The notes: generated by a model from the letters alone, not told the origin. Positions 33,140-44,730 are shown, counted from the first letter of the stretch. The stretch is DNA of 64,000 nucleotides from Arachis hypogaea (GCF_003086295.3 NC_092045.1:88674693-88738692), one strand, 5' to 3'. Numbers and translations are program-made.

Positions 33140-33545
33140 TTACCAACGCGTGCGCGTCATGCGTGCTTACGCGTCGATGTGCATATTGGTTGAAGGACGC
33201 GTACACGCCAGGTGCGCGCACGCGTGCATCGAGTTAGGCCGGAGGCATAATGTCGGCCCAAGTCTGGCACAACTCTCGGGTAAAAGTACCGGGGGTGCAG
33301 ATTGTGCAATCGACGCGCGCGCGCACAGTGTGCGTGCGCGTGCATTGCCAATTTAAGATCATGTGCGCGTACGCGCCACGTGCGCGCACGCGTGCATAGA
33401 CTGGTGCCTTAGGCCCAATGTTCGCACAGTGCAAGCCTAACTCTCGGGTTTTTGGCTGGAGTTGAATTTTTTTGCATCCACGCGTACGCGTACAGTGCGC
33501 GTCCGCGTGGGTGGTGGAAAAATGCTTAGGTGCGCGCATGCGTGG
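33140..33545. repeat. CpG-rich GCGCGTACGCGC array, element B2
   Basis: As in B1, but with about 150 bp more (about 33397-33545), including further ACGCGTACGCGT and GTGCGCGCATGCGTGG units. Confidence 0.75.
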
Positions 33546-33838
33546 ATGGTGTTCTGTTTTTCAAAAAATATTTTTCTAAGTTCTTACACCAATCCAAGCC
33601 TTTCAATCCTCCAAACAGCTACTAACTAAACTTGATAAAACAATAAAAACAAGAAATTAAACTAATTCTACCAATATTTACAAAAGATAAAAAATGAAAA
33701 TGAGAATCTACCTATAATGGCAACTCAATTCACTTATTAACAAACTAAAAGAGTATGGAAAGAGTTTACCATGGTGGGGTGTCTCCCACCTAGCACTTTT
33801 AGTTTAAGTCCTTAAGTTGGACTTATGGGGAGCTCTTC
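33546..33838 (-). other. Element B2 spacer with post-ORF hairpin
   Basis: AT-rich. Minus-strand hairpin GGTGGG-AGACAC-CCCACC at 33790-33773. Confidence 0.55.
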
Positions 33839-35605
33839 TCAAGGTGGCTTGTGCTTGTACTCATCTTGGAACTTCCACCAATGCTTGAATCTCCAATAAG
33901 CTCCATTCTTCAATTTCAATATCTTCAAGATTTTATGGAGTTCTCCACAAACCATGAGCTCCCAAATTTGATTTTCATTGTGCGATCCGGGATCCCACAC
34001 TTTGTTTTGACACCGGTCCTTAGATTGATCGTCATTATTCCATCCGGGTGGTATGGCCTTGGAATTCTCAAAGAAACCTCCAAACAACTTCCTAGACCCA
34101 TGCCATTTGGTTTCACACCAACCATTGCTCTTGAATTTTGAGCTTACAACCGTCATGAGCTTAGAATGATGTTTCCAACCACTACACAACTCTCTTATAC
34201 TTTTGACTCCGCAAAGAACTCTAAGTTGACCATCATTTTCAATTAAACCATATTCAAGTGAGAAAGTAAAGCTTAGGGATAAGAATTTTACCCACTTGAA
34301 TGTCGTGTTGGATGGTGACTTGGGAAGGGAGACCTCCCCACACTTAGACAATGCAAGGTCTACTTCTTTAGGCTCTTCTTTGTGTATTTCCACCTTTTCA
34401 CAAACTTCTTCAATTTCAACCTTTTCCCTTTTACTTGGCTTGGTGTTGTCTTCAAGAGCTTCATCTTGTTTAATGGGAGGTGATTCAACTTTGGATAGGA
34501 ATTCATTGATGAATGAGTTCATCTATTGATCAACCTCTTCATATTCTTCAATTTCAATATATACCATGCCATTTTCGTTATCCTTGGGAGGTTGTGCACA
34601 CTCTTTTATAGTTTCAACTTCATGTCCAATGTGAGAGGATTCCATTGTAGAGAGGAATTCATCCATGATTGAATCCATCTCTTGATAAGCTTCTCCCAAG
34701 TCTTCAACTATGACATGCCTTGGAGGTTGCGCACCCTCCTCAACATCAATATCAAGCTTCTTGGGAAAGTGCTCCATGATGCTACATTCCCATGGACTTT
34801 CAACATCCCCTAGATCTTCAACCACTTCTTCCTTTTCTTCAATGATCATAGGCTCCTCCAATTGTTCCAACACAAAATAGCATCCCTCATCCCCCACCGG
34901 AGTTTTCAATCTCTCCTTCATGCTTTGTTCTTCAATTGATTCTCCATATGTGGCTAGGGAAGCACCTTGAGTGTTCAAACATTTGTAGGCTAAAGTATGC
35001 ACTACCTTGGTCAAGTTAGTCACAAACTCTAAGGTGTTCCTTTGCATATCCGCTTGTCCTTGAAGTAGCAAGGTAAGAGAATCATCTATGGGGGCTTGGG
35101 GTGAGTAGGAAGGTTCATTATTTTGGAGAGAGGATTCATGGTAGGAAGGTGGTTCTTCTTGATAAAATTGTGGAGATGGTGTGTATTGAGGTGGTTCTTG
35201 GGAGAAATCTTCATAGGGTTGTGGTGGTTCTAAGGGTTCTCGCTCATAATGGTCATAAGAATATGGCATGGATGATTGGTCATATGGTGAATATGGATCA
35301 TAGGACGGTGCTTGGTATGGAAAGGCTTGTGAGAATGGTTGAGGTTCATGTTGAGGATGAGATTCATATGCATATGATGGTGATTGTTGAGTGTCACAAA
35401 AAGAGTCATCATAGCCGTTAAATTGACATGCATTAGGATGGGAGTTATACCTATAAGTATCCGGGGGTTGTTGCCAATAGGAGTGATCAATTCCTTGAGA
35501 CTCCTCCCATCTTGGAGTGTTCCATCCTTGGTACATGTTGCCATTAAAGTCCACATTTCCTACAACACAATTAGAACCAAACTCAAAGCCAAAGTGAGAG
35601 TTCAT
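33839..35605 (-). pseudogene. Element B2 ORF (one nonsense codon)
   Basis: Starts at the ATG at 35605 (MNSHFGFEFGSNCVVGNVDF); 588 codons in one frame with a TAG at 34525-34523, after ...EEYEEVDQ. N-terminal half rich in Pro, Tyr, Gln and Ser; a KERLKTPVGDEGCYFVLEQLEE block as in B1; acidic middle; C-terminal half with KWVKFLSLSF, DGQLRVLCGV, PPGWNNDDQ, KVWDPGSHN and the last residues WWKFQDEYKHKPP. Homologous to the split B1 ORF but strongly diverged except for these blocks, which suggests past selection on the protein. No known domain recognised. It is the only ORF of a pol-less element, and occupies the gag position. Confidence 0.7.
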
Positions 35606-35714
35606 AATGAGAGAACAAAATAAAACTAACAAAAATTTAAGAAGCAAACAAAAGGTAAACCTATTCACAATATTCACATATGTACAATAACCAATAACAT
35701 AACACCATTGCAAG

Positions 35715-35732
35715 TCCCCGGCAACGGCGCCA
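35715..35732 (-). promoter_or_regulatory. Primer binding site of internal B2
   Basis: Minus strand TGGCGCCGTTGCCGGGGA, three bases from LTR3. Confidence 0.9.
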
Positions 35733-35735
35733 TTT

Positions 35736-37286
35736 TGACGATTGGATTTTTGACGGTTTAGAATTTCTCAAATAAAATCTCGTCGAAGTATAGTTTCTAA
35801 ACCAAGCAATAATCCTTTCATACAAAAATTTGTTTGTCACAAGTACAAACCCCTAAAATTAATAACCGAAGTATTTAAACCTCGGGTCGTTCTCCCTAGG
35901 ATTTACAATAAAGTGTCTTGTTATTGGTTGTGAGTTATTATGGGATTTTTGAGATTTTAGACAAGAAATATAAATGGCAAGGGAAATAACCTAACAACTA
36001 ATAAAGCTCTTGGCAAGATATGAGAACTAGAAGTCCTATCCTAGTTATCCTCCTCAATTGTGATAACAAATTATCCATTGCTCCCACTTAGTTAACCTCT
36101 AACCATGGAGGAAAGTCAAGTGGATGAATCAATTTGATTCCTCAAGTCCTAATCAACTCCTAAAGGAAAGACTAGCTTTAGAGGTATTCAAATCAATTAG
36201 CAACTTCTAATTATCAATCAACAAAAGAATTAGATAACTCAAGAGTCACTAATTACTCTACCTAGGCCAAGAGGAACAAAAGCTACACTAAAATCCTACC
36301 AAGCATTTCATCAAACACTTGGAAGGCATAAAAGAAAAGCAAAGCAAATTGACAACAAGAATAGAATCTAGCAACAATTATTGAAAAGAATTAATAACAA
36401 CAATCAAAAGAAACACATCTATTATGAATTACCTTGAATTGAATTGGAAGAAAGTAGAAGAAACAAAAGTAGATCTACAACAAAACACAAGAACAACATA
36501 AAGGAAATTACAACAAAAGAATGGAAGGAGAATGAATGTAACTACAAGGAATTGAGAAGGTAGAAGTAGAAGAAGATGAATCTAAATCTAGATCTAAGAA
36601 CTAAACCTAATCCTAATCCTAATTCTAGAGAGAAGTGAGAGCTTCTCTCTCTAGAAACTAGTTCTAACTACTAAACTAAACTAATGGTAACTAACATGTG
36701 TTTCCCTCTTCATTCCTTGGGTTAAATAGCATCAGAAATGAGTTGGATTGGGCCCACAAGGCTTCTAAAATCGCTGGCCACGTTTTGCTTCAAGTGGACT
36801 AGGTGGCAGCAACGGCGCGTGCGCGTACTTTGCGCGTGCGCGCCACCATACTTGTAGCAACTATGGCAAATCTTATATCGTTTCGAAGCACTGGATGTTA
36901 GCTTTCTAACCCAACTGGAACCGCATCATTTGGACCTCTGTAGCTCAAGTTATGGTCGTTTAAGTGTGAAGAGGTCGGCTTGACAGCTTTCCGGTTCTTT
37001 CATTTCTTCATGAGTTCTCCAACTTTTCATGCTTTCTTTCTTCATTCCCTTGATCCAATCTTTGCCTTCTAAACCTTAAATCACTTAACAAACATATCAA
37101 GGCATCTAATGGAATCAAGGAGAATTAGATTTAGCTATTTTGAGTCCTAAAAAGCATGTTTTCACTTTTAAGCACAATTAAGGGAGAAGTTATAAAACCA
37201 TGCTATTTGATTGAATAAATGTGGGTAAAAGGTTATAAAATCCCCTAAATTAAGCACAAGATAAACCCTCAAAATGGGGTTTGTCA
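35736..37286 (-). repeat. Element B LTR3 (5' LTR of the tandem)
   Basis: 1551 bp, flanked on the right by GTACC (37287-37291). TATA-like sequence near 36718-36730 (minus TATTTAA). CpG segment at 36812-36845. Confidence 0.9.
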
Positions 37287-37291
37287 GTACC
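37287..37291. repeat. TSD of element B, right copy (GTACC)
   Basis: Matches 11903-11907. Confidence 0.92.
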
Positions 37292-37832
37292 CTCTCTTTT
37301 CTTACCTGATTACTCAGTTGGGTCGCCGAGCTGAGGTACCTTGGGAGGCTATTGATGAAAAGCCACCTGCCGCAGAGTGCCTAAAGATCATCCCTCACAG
37401 TTGGAAGTTCCTGGCTTTCGGCTACAGTCCTCCATTTCTCACTGACACTACTGAGGCCGCCACTTCTTCAGCTACCTCTTCTGCCCCTACTGGCCCAGCA
37501 CCACCCACTGCACCCCACCTGCTCTTGAGCCCGTCTACCGTTTGGTGCGCCGCCTCTTTGACCGCCTAGATCAGATGGAGCGTCATCACCAACAGCAGAT
37601 TACGATATCTGACCATCGTACCAGGCAAATTTTTGAGAGGTCTGAGCGTCGCCACAAGCGACGCTATGAGCACCTCAAGCTGATGATCCGCTCTGGTGGT
37701 GACATTCCCTCCGAGCCCGACACGCCCTCCGACACTTCTGAGGAGGAGGTGAGCGATCATGAGGAAGCACCTACCCAGGCTGAGCAGGGAGGTCCCAGCC
37801 ACACTGCACCACATCGTGAGGAGCATCACTAG
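37287..37832 (+). pseudogene. Element H env-like ORF, 3' part
   Basis: Resumes after element B in a frame reading ...LFSYLITQLGRRAEVPW, the usual continuation of this plant transposon protein, then a Ser/Thr/Pro-rich stretch (ATSSATSSAPTGP). Near 37530-37560 the frame changes again, to VRRLFDRLDQMERHHQQQ and a basic helix (RSERRHKRRYEHLKLMI), ending in an acidic tail at 37832. At least two frameshifts (near the B junction and near 37540) show that it is dead. The C-terminal basic helix and Gln-rich segment suggest a coiled coil. Confidence 0.75.
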
Positions 37833-39637
37833 CTACAGACTGCAGATCTGGAAATTCCTCTACGGACAGAGCCCCCGCTTCAGCAGACCACTCATTCGAT
37901 CCTCACAGCGACTGCAGACCCTCAGCCTACCATCGAGACACCAGCAGCCCATCCTTCCGGAGATGACACTCCTTCACACCCAGCTTGAGTGAGCATCGAG
38001 GACGATGCTATTATTTAAGTGTGGGGAGGTTGCCATCTCTGGCATATATTTATTTTGGTGAACCACTACAAACTCTCTTCTTATTTTGTTCATTTTCTAT
38101 ATTTTTTCATATTTTTCTCTTTTTTGCCTTTTATTGTACTTTTTGCATTATGCACTTTGAGCTATATGTATACTATCTTGGATATTTTAGCTTGAGTTGT
38201 ACATTAGTTTACTAGTTATATTTTAAGTGGATTAATTAGTATAGTTTACCCTTTTTAGCATATGATAGTTGATTTGATTGAAAATAAAAAGGAAGTAAGC
38301 TAGAAACTTTAACAGAATAAAAACAATCCACACCTTGTATATATAGCATTACATGTTTGTTAGTTAACAATATTTCATCAAGGAGGAACACTGAAAGTTT
38401 AAAGCCATCCAATATATATTTTACATTGAGAATAATGGGAACTCTTGATTTCTACCTGCATGACATATATAAGTGATATATGATTTTTGAGTTAGAGAAC
38501 ACACAGCCTGTGAGTTTTGAGCTTAATTGTATGGTTACATTTAAACCATAATATTTTATTCCTGTGTGTTTCGCCCTTCTTATTTATTCTGGTGTTCTTT
38601 ACTTTGTTTTAATCTGTATGTCCGATTATAGAATATAGATACATACCAAGAAAGTGATTGAGGCCATTGTTTGATTCTAGCTCACCACTCCCAAATTAGC
38701 CTACCTTTTACATCACCATTGTTAGCCCCCTTGAGCCTTTTAATCCGCTTCTTCCTTATAACCACATTACTAGCCTTAAGCAGAAAAACAAAATAAAAAT
38801 TCCAAGTTGAATCCTTGGTTAGCTTAAGATAGATTTGTGTAAAATTTAAGTGTAGGGAACTTTATGGGAACATGGGATGATAGAAAAGTAGGAAATTAAA
38901 TTAAACAAGTTATGTGAAAATAATTTGGGAAGCATGCTCATGTGAAGTCAAAATAAATTAATTACCATGTGTAGAAAAAAAAAAGCGATGCACATGGAAT
39001 ACAAATAAATAGAAAAAAATCAGAATATGAGCATGTAATATAAAAATGGGAGAAATATGGGAAAATAGGTGAAGAAGCTTTGCTTTACAAAATATATATG
39101 TTAGGTGAGATCTTAGACTAATCAAGAATTCACTTAATTAGCTCACTTAGCCTTATACATATATCCTTACCTTTACCTTGGCCCCATTACAACCTTAATC
39201 AAAGACCTCATGATTTTTGTATGCCTATATTCTATAATTGTTGATTGGATAGATGAAGAACAAAGTTATGGAAAACAAGAATAAAAAGAAGAATAGAGTG
39301 ATTAACCCAATAAACACTAAGTGACTAGAGAGTAAACACAAAATCCAGTAAGAGTTCAATAGCTCATCACCATATATCTCTACTTCTATTATTAATTGTC
39401 TTGCAAGTTTGAAAAATATTTTATTTGCCCATCTCAATTGTAAAAGTGCCTTAACATTATCTAAGGTTGGCTATGCATATATGATTCCTTGAGAATGTGA
39501 ATTAATTTAACTACATGTAAAGTTTTATATATAAGTGGATAATAACTAGATTTGCATGACTCATTTAGGTAGATGCATTTAGAATAGATTGCATTGCATG
39601 AGATTCCACCACTTTACCTTACTCTTTATCTTGGATT
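37833..39637 (+). other. Element H 3' non-coding region
   Basis: AT-rich with no supported ORF. An AGGA stem-loop with a PPT-like box lies at 37992-38032. The rest contains T-rich and A-rich tracts. Confidence 0.55.
37992..38032 (+). promoter_or_regulatory. Element H internal PPT-like box with AGGA stem-loop
   Basis: AGCATCG-AGGA-CGATGCT (37992-38009), then TTTAAGTGTGGGGAGGTTG. It follows the end of the ORF. Confidence 0.7.
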
Positions 39638-39675
39638 TAGCATGAGGACATGCTATTGTTTAAGTGTGGGGAGGT
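39638..39675 (+). promoter_or_regulatory. Element H 3' PPT box with AGGA stem-loop
   Basis: TAGCATG-AGGA-CATGCTA (39638-39655), then GTTTAAGTGTGGGGAGGT immediately before the LTR start at 39676. Confidence 0.82.
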
Positions 39676-41148
39676 TGATAAACCTATATTTTATGATATA
39701 ATTTGTGTTGAATTTAAGTGTTTTATTCAATCCTTCACCCACTTATGCATGTGAAATTGCATGGTTTTACCTTCCCTTCCTTATTATGAGATGTATGTGA
39801 AAACATATTTTCTAGGCTTTAAAAGTATTAATTTTAATTATCTTTTATTGCCATTCGATGCCGTGATTCGTGTGTTGAGTAATTTCAGATCTTCTAAGGC
39901 AGGAATGACTTAAAGGATGAAAAGGAAACATGCAAAAATGGAAGGAAAGCATAAAAGGAGTTTTTGAAGAAACTGGCAGCGACGCGATAGCATGGGCGAC
40001 GCGGTCGCATGCCAGCGCGAAATGGCAGTGACGCGATTGCATGATTGACGCGATCGCGCGCCACAAGCGAAACACATATGACGCGGACGCATGACTGAAG
40101 CGACCGCGTGACAAGGAAAATTCCACATGACGCGACCGCGTGACCCACGCGGACACGTGACAGAGGCCATGCACCAGAAATTATAGAAAGCGATCCCAGC
40201 GATTTCTGAAGCCTGTTTTGGCCCAAATCCAAGTCCAGAAAGCACAGACCAGAGGTTATGAAGTAGGAGAACGCATCCGAAAGGAAAGGAGAGCTAGCCA
40301 ATTAGTAACTTTTCATAGTTTAGATGTAGTTTTAGTGAGAGAGGTTCTCTCCTCTCTCTTAGGATTTAGAAATTAGGATTTTTTAGAAATTAAGGATTTA
40401 ATTCAACTCTTCATATCAGGTTCAATATTCCTTTATTTTGACCTCTCTTCTACTTTGAGATACTTTAATGCTTTTATTTATGTTTGATTTATGTTGCCCA
40501 ATTGGCTTATGAATATTTTCCATGTTAGATTTGACTGCTTTAAATGAATGTTATTTGAGGTATTCCAGATATTTATGATTTTAATTTAGCTTTCTACTTT
40601 CCTGGCTTTGGTTAAGAAATCAGTAACTCTTGAGTTATCAAACTCAACGTGATCGATAATCGCTATCTTTGCTAATTAGCTTGAACTTCTATAATCCCAA
40701 TCTTTTTTGAGGAATTAACTAGGATTTGAAGATCAAACTAATTAGCCACTTGACCTTCCTTCGCACCAGCAGAGGTTAACTAAGTGGAATTAAGATTCAA
40801 TTTTCATCATCATTGATAAGGATAACTAGGATAGGACTTCCAATTTCTCATACCTTGCCAAGAGTTTATTTTACAGTCATTTATTTATTTTATTTGTCAT
40901 TTATCATACTTGTTCCTCATTCTCAAAACCCCCAATTTACAAAACTCATAATCAATAATAAGAACACACCTCCCTACAATTCCTTGAGAAGACGACCCGA
41001 TGTTTAAATACTTCGGTTATCAATTTATTTAGGGTTTTGTTACTTGTGACAACTAAAACGTTTGTACGAAGGGATTTCTATTGGTTCAGAATCTATACTT
41101 ACAACGCGACTTTATAAAATTCTTTCACTAGCAAAAATCCCGACGTCA
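39676..41148 (+). repeat. Element H 3' LTR
   Basis: 1473 bp from TGATAAACC to ...CCCGACGTCA. A PPT lies directly 5', so this is the 3' LTR and not a solo LTR; the bases on the two sides do not form a TSD. Ends resemble those of element B (TGACAAACC...CGTCA). The partner LTR lies left of the window; its outer flank should be ATGGC. Confidence 0.85.
39966..40170. repeat. CpG dyad array in the element H LTR
   Basis: About eight units with GACGCG/CGCG cores, 20-30 bp apart, such as GACGCGATCGCGCG and TGACGCGACCGCGTGAC. Lies in the LTR, in AT-rich surroundings. Confidence 0.75.
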
Positions 41149-42093
41149 ATGGCCAAGAATAATGATGTGATGAAGGCTTTCAAGAAGGCGAGGAAAGCTA
41201 CTGCAGCTCAAAACATCTCGGCCGGGGCTGATGGGGAAGGAACTTCCCAAGCTCCTTTGAAGCCATCCGTGCCGAGCTCTCCTGGCCCGAGGAGAATGAT
41301 CCCTACACCTCGGGTCCGTTTAGTAGATCCCCCTCAATCTTCTACTGCTGCTGTGATTTCTTCTTCGGCCGCCCCTCCTCCAAAAAGACCCCGAACTGTT
41401 GAACCTTTCAATCTAGATGCCCCGGATTTTGATCCTATTGGTTTTGTAGACCAGCAGATCGCTCATTATGGTGCTCTTTCAATGGATGATGTATCTCTCC
41501 TTTATCCCTTGGATTTTATAACTTGGAGTAGTGTTAAGATGGCTCATATGGGAGCTGCTTTCTATCGCACTGCCCAAAATCTGCCTCTACATGCTACCAA
41601 AGCTTTTATGGAGGAAGCTAAGCAAGAATTTGATCGGATGAAGGGTCTAAAGGAGGAGTTTGAAGCAGAGGTGACTAAACTGAAGAAGGAGCTGGAGGGG
41701 GAGAAGGCCATCTCTCTTGCCCTAGCGGCCTCTGTGCGATTGGCTGAGGATGTGGCTTTGAAGCACAAAGAAAGCTACGTCACGTCCTACTGAAAAGTGA
41801 TGCATCTTTGGGAGGAGCTAGAGTTGGTCCGGGTTGATTATTCCAAGCTCCAGGGTCATCTTGTGGGTAGCGTAACTGCTGCTTATGAGAACCTGAAGGA
41901 GCAGGTTCAGGTTATCGCCCCGGGAGCTGATCTTGCTTTATTTAGTTTGGATAATGTTGTGAAGGATGGCAAGATCGTTCCCAAGGACTCTGATGATGAT
42001 GATGTTGAACCCCCCTCTGAGCCTATTGCTAAAGCTTCTGTCGTGTCAGTTTCTTCAACTCCTGCTTGTTCTGTGGCCGATCCTGAATGCTAG
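41149..42093 (+). pseudogene. Element T antisense ORF (Tat-lineage aORF), 5'-truncated
   Basis: Plus strand, while T pol is on the minus strand; it lies 3' of pol, where Tat-lineage elements (Retand/Grande-like) are known to carry an antisense ORF. From 41149 (MAKNNDVMKAFKKARKA): basic N-terminus, Pro/Ser-rich linker, a segment ALSMDDVSLLYPLDFI, a conserved helical domain ending in a long coiled coil (EEFEAEVTKLKKELEGEKAI) and an acidic tail. A TGA at 41791-41793 breaks the frame, which then continues to 42093. Element H is inserted at 41148/41149, so anything 5' lies outside the window. Function unknown. Confidence 0.7.
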
Positions 42094-42470
42094 ATTTTGA
42101 ATCGGGATGACGGGACAGTGGACGCAGTGCCTCTCCAGACTCGCCCTCCTTCACCATGTGTTGATGCTGTCGAGAAGCCCTCGGGTGCCTGATTTGACTT
42201 CTGTAACTATCTTGTGTAGATAGCCCGGTTTGTGGGCGTTTAAACTCTTTATCTTTGTAAATGGTGTTTTGCTGACTGTTGATAATTTTGGGTTGCTTGT
42301 TTAGCAACTTTTATTTTGCAAAAAACAAAGTAGTTTCCGAGCTTCCGGGGCTGATTTTGGTGGCCTCTGAAGCTTGCTATTTATCATAACTTAGTAGTTT
42401 TTATATCATATCTGCTTGCGCTCGTCTTGTTACCTTTGTAGGCTGGGACTTTGTTTGTAATCCTCCTTTT
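42094..42470 (-). other. Element T spacer
   Basis: Between the antisense ORF and the tandem repeats. Nothing recognised. Confidence 0.4.
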
Positions 42471-43183
42471 GGACCTTATTTAGGTCTCTTTTGGGGATTA
42501 CCTTTTGTAGCTTTATATCCTTCTGGGCCGACTTCGTCATGTCTGGCCTTGTCGAGTTACTTGGTAATCCTCTTTTCTTGGACCTTGTTCAGGTCTCTTT
42601 CGAGGATTACTTTTTGTAGCTTTACCTCTTTCTGGGCCGACTTCGTCATGTCGGGCCCTGTCGATACTTGATAATCCTCTTTCTTGGACCTTGTTCAGGT
42701 CTCTTTCAGGGATTTATCTTTTGTAACTTATCTTTCTGGGCCGAATTCGTCACGTCGGGCCTTGTCGAGTTACTTGATAATCCTCTTTCTTGGACCTTGT
42801 TCAGGTCTCTTTCAGGGATTTATCTTTTGTAACTTTGTCTTTCTGGGCCAACTTCGTCACGTCAGGCCCTGTCGAGTTACTTGATAATCCTCTTTCTTGG
42901 ACCTTGTTTAGGTCTCTTTCAGGGATTATCTTTGTAACTTCTTGTAGGATCCGACTTCATCAAGTCGGGCTCTTCAAAGTTATAGTAATCCTCTTTTATA
43001 GGGTTGGCCAGACCTCTTTCCAGGGCTTTACTTATAACTTGGGTTGCTGTGGCTGGTCTGACTTTTCGTGCCGGCCAGTCTTTAAGTTATTTTATAGCAA
43101 TCCATTTTTTTAGGACCTCGTCAGGTCCTTTCTATGGATCACTTTCTATAACCTCTTGCATTATTCTGTTTTCATCTCTGCCG
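42471..43183. repeat. ~106-bp tandem repeats in the element T 3' region
   Basis: About 6.5 units beginning near 42471, 42580, 42686, 42792, 42899, 43001 and 43112 with GGACCTTGTTCAGGTCTCTT. The middle units are the most alike; outer ones diverge. Each unit has an inverted repeat GGCCGAC...GTCGGGCC. Tat/Ogre 3' regions are known sources of satellites. Confidence 0.85.
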
Positions 43184-43480
43184 ATTTTGTAGAATTTGGG
43201 TTTTAACCCTCGTTTTTATCGTGATCGCACAGTGAATTTGGTTTTTACTTTCTGTCAATCTGTAGCTTTATAATCGGACGATGAATGTTTTCAGAATAAT
43301 ACAAGAATGCAAATATACATGAGGAGTTAATTTCCTAAGTCGGGTGATTGGTAGGTCTTGGCTGGGCGCCTCGTTAAAAAACCTTTTTCAGGAAAAAGAG
43401 TGCGCCTTGTCCAAGATCTTTTATCATCCCTAGCTATAGTACCTTCTTAGGTTGCAGGCATGCCATGACCTAGGAAGCTC
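43184..43480 (-). other. Element T spacer after integrase
   Basis: Contains GGGCGCCTCGTTAAAAAACC near 43366, a block I associate with Tat/Ogre elements downstream of pol. No ORF. Confidence 0.45.
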
Positions 43481-44518
43481 TCACCCGTCGAGTTCAGAAA
43501 GCCTGTAGTAGCCCTTTCCCAGTACTTCTATGACTCGGAAGGGTCCTTTCCAGTTTGCTGCCAGCTTTCCTTCTCCAGGTCGAGTTGTTCCTATGTCATT
43601 TCGGATTAGGATGAGGTCGTCTTCAGCAAAGTCCCGCTGTATTACTTTTCGGTTGTATCTGGAGGCCATCCGTCGTTTCAACGCCTCTTCCCTTATCCGA
43701 GCTCTTTCTCGGACTTCCGGAAGTAAGTCGAGCTCTTCCCTTTGAAGTTGGGAATTGGCTTTTTTGTTAAAATGGATTACTCTGAGTGATCCTTCTTCGC
43801 CCTCCACTGGGATCATTGCCTCCATTCCGTAAGCTAGTTGGAAAGGTGACTCTTTTGTCGTGGAATGTGGAGTCGTTCGATATGCCCATAGGACTTGCGG
43901 GAGCTCCTCAGCCCAGGCTACCTTTGCATCCTGTAATCTCCATTTTAACCCTGCTAATATAACTTTTGTTAGCAGCTTCAGCTTGCCCATTGGCTTGGGG
44001 GTGCTCAACAGAGGTGAATTATTGTTTATATTTAAGTCGGCCGCTAGTTTTCTGAAGCCTGCGTCTGTGAACTGGGTACCATTGTCAGTAGTGATGGAGT
44101 ATGGAACTCCGAACCTTGTGACGATATTTCTATATAGAAATTTCTGACTTCTTTGAGCTGTGGCATTGGCTAGGGGTTCTGCCTCGATCCATTTTGTGAA
44201 GCAATCTATTCCTACTATGAGAAATTTGACTTGTCCCGATCCTTGAGGGAAAGGTCCGAGGAAATCGAGTCCCCATTTTGCGAATGGCCAAGGTGAGGTT
44301 ACGCTGATAAGTTCCTTTGGCGGGGCGGTGTTAAAGTTGGCATGTTTCTGGCATGATGAACATGTCCTTACAAATTTTGTGGCTTCTTTTTGTAGAGTTG
44401 GCCAATAAAATCCTGCCCGAAGTACTTTTTTTGCGAGTGCCTGCGCTCCAGGTGATTGCCACAAATGCCACTGTGTACTTCTTCTAGGACATCTTTTGTA
44501 TTGGAAGTCGGCATGCAT
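43481..44518 (-). pseudogene. Element T integrase
   Basis: 345 codons open in one frame. The zinc-finger His residues and upstream part are in a different frame (a frameshift near 44450); CSSCQKHA is seen. First catalytic Asp in GLDFLGPF and second in TTDNGTQF. The glutamate segment (normally NGQAE) is frameshifted near 43990-43970, so the third residue is not in frame. C-terminal GPFRVIEVLGKGYYRL chromatin/DNA-binding part present. A dead Ty3/Gypsy integrase of the Tat type. Confidence 0.82.
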
Positions 44519-44730
44519 TTTAGCAATGGTATTGAAATCCCTCTTTTGTATAAAGTATTATTTATGATGGTATAGTATTGTACTTCCCGTTTTAACCTCT
44601 TTGCCTCTTTCTCATCTGTAGGGAGGGCTTCTGTTATGAGGTAATTAATTATGGGGGTTATCCATCCCTGATCGCGACCTGTTATGGCTAGGACTTTTTC
44701 TTCTTCTGAGATTGATGGATTCTGTAGAAT
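44519..44730 (-). pseudogene. Element T RNase H-integrase linker, decayed
   Basis: Reads as the linker (SISEEEKVLAITGRD, then INYLITEALPTDEKEAKRL) after a TAA at 44733-44731, then shifts frame before the integrase. Degenerate. Confidence 0.6.

Larger units (their letters stand above)
11908..37286 (-). mobile_element. Element B: three-LTR tandem, non-autonomous LTR retrotransposon (contains C)
   Basis: The order on the + strand is LTR1 (11908-13459), internal 1 (13460-29383, split by element C), LTR2 (29384-30933), internal 2 (30934-35735), LTR3 (35736-37286). One TSD pair (GTACC) encloses the whole; LTR2 is flanked by a PBS on one side and a PPT on the other, so it is shared. Without C, internal 1 is about 4.87 kb and internal 2 is 4.80 kb. 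Each carries one large unrecognised ORF and no protease, RT, RNase H or integrase. Primer sites are again tRNA-Asp type. LTR edges on the minus strand are TGACAAACCCC...CGTCA. Confidence 0.9.

Noticed and set aside
39676..41148. Solo LTR
   Set aside because: A PPT lies directly 5' and the flanking five bases do not match, so it is the 3' LTR of element H.
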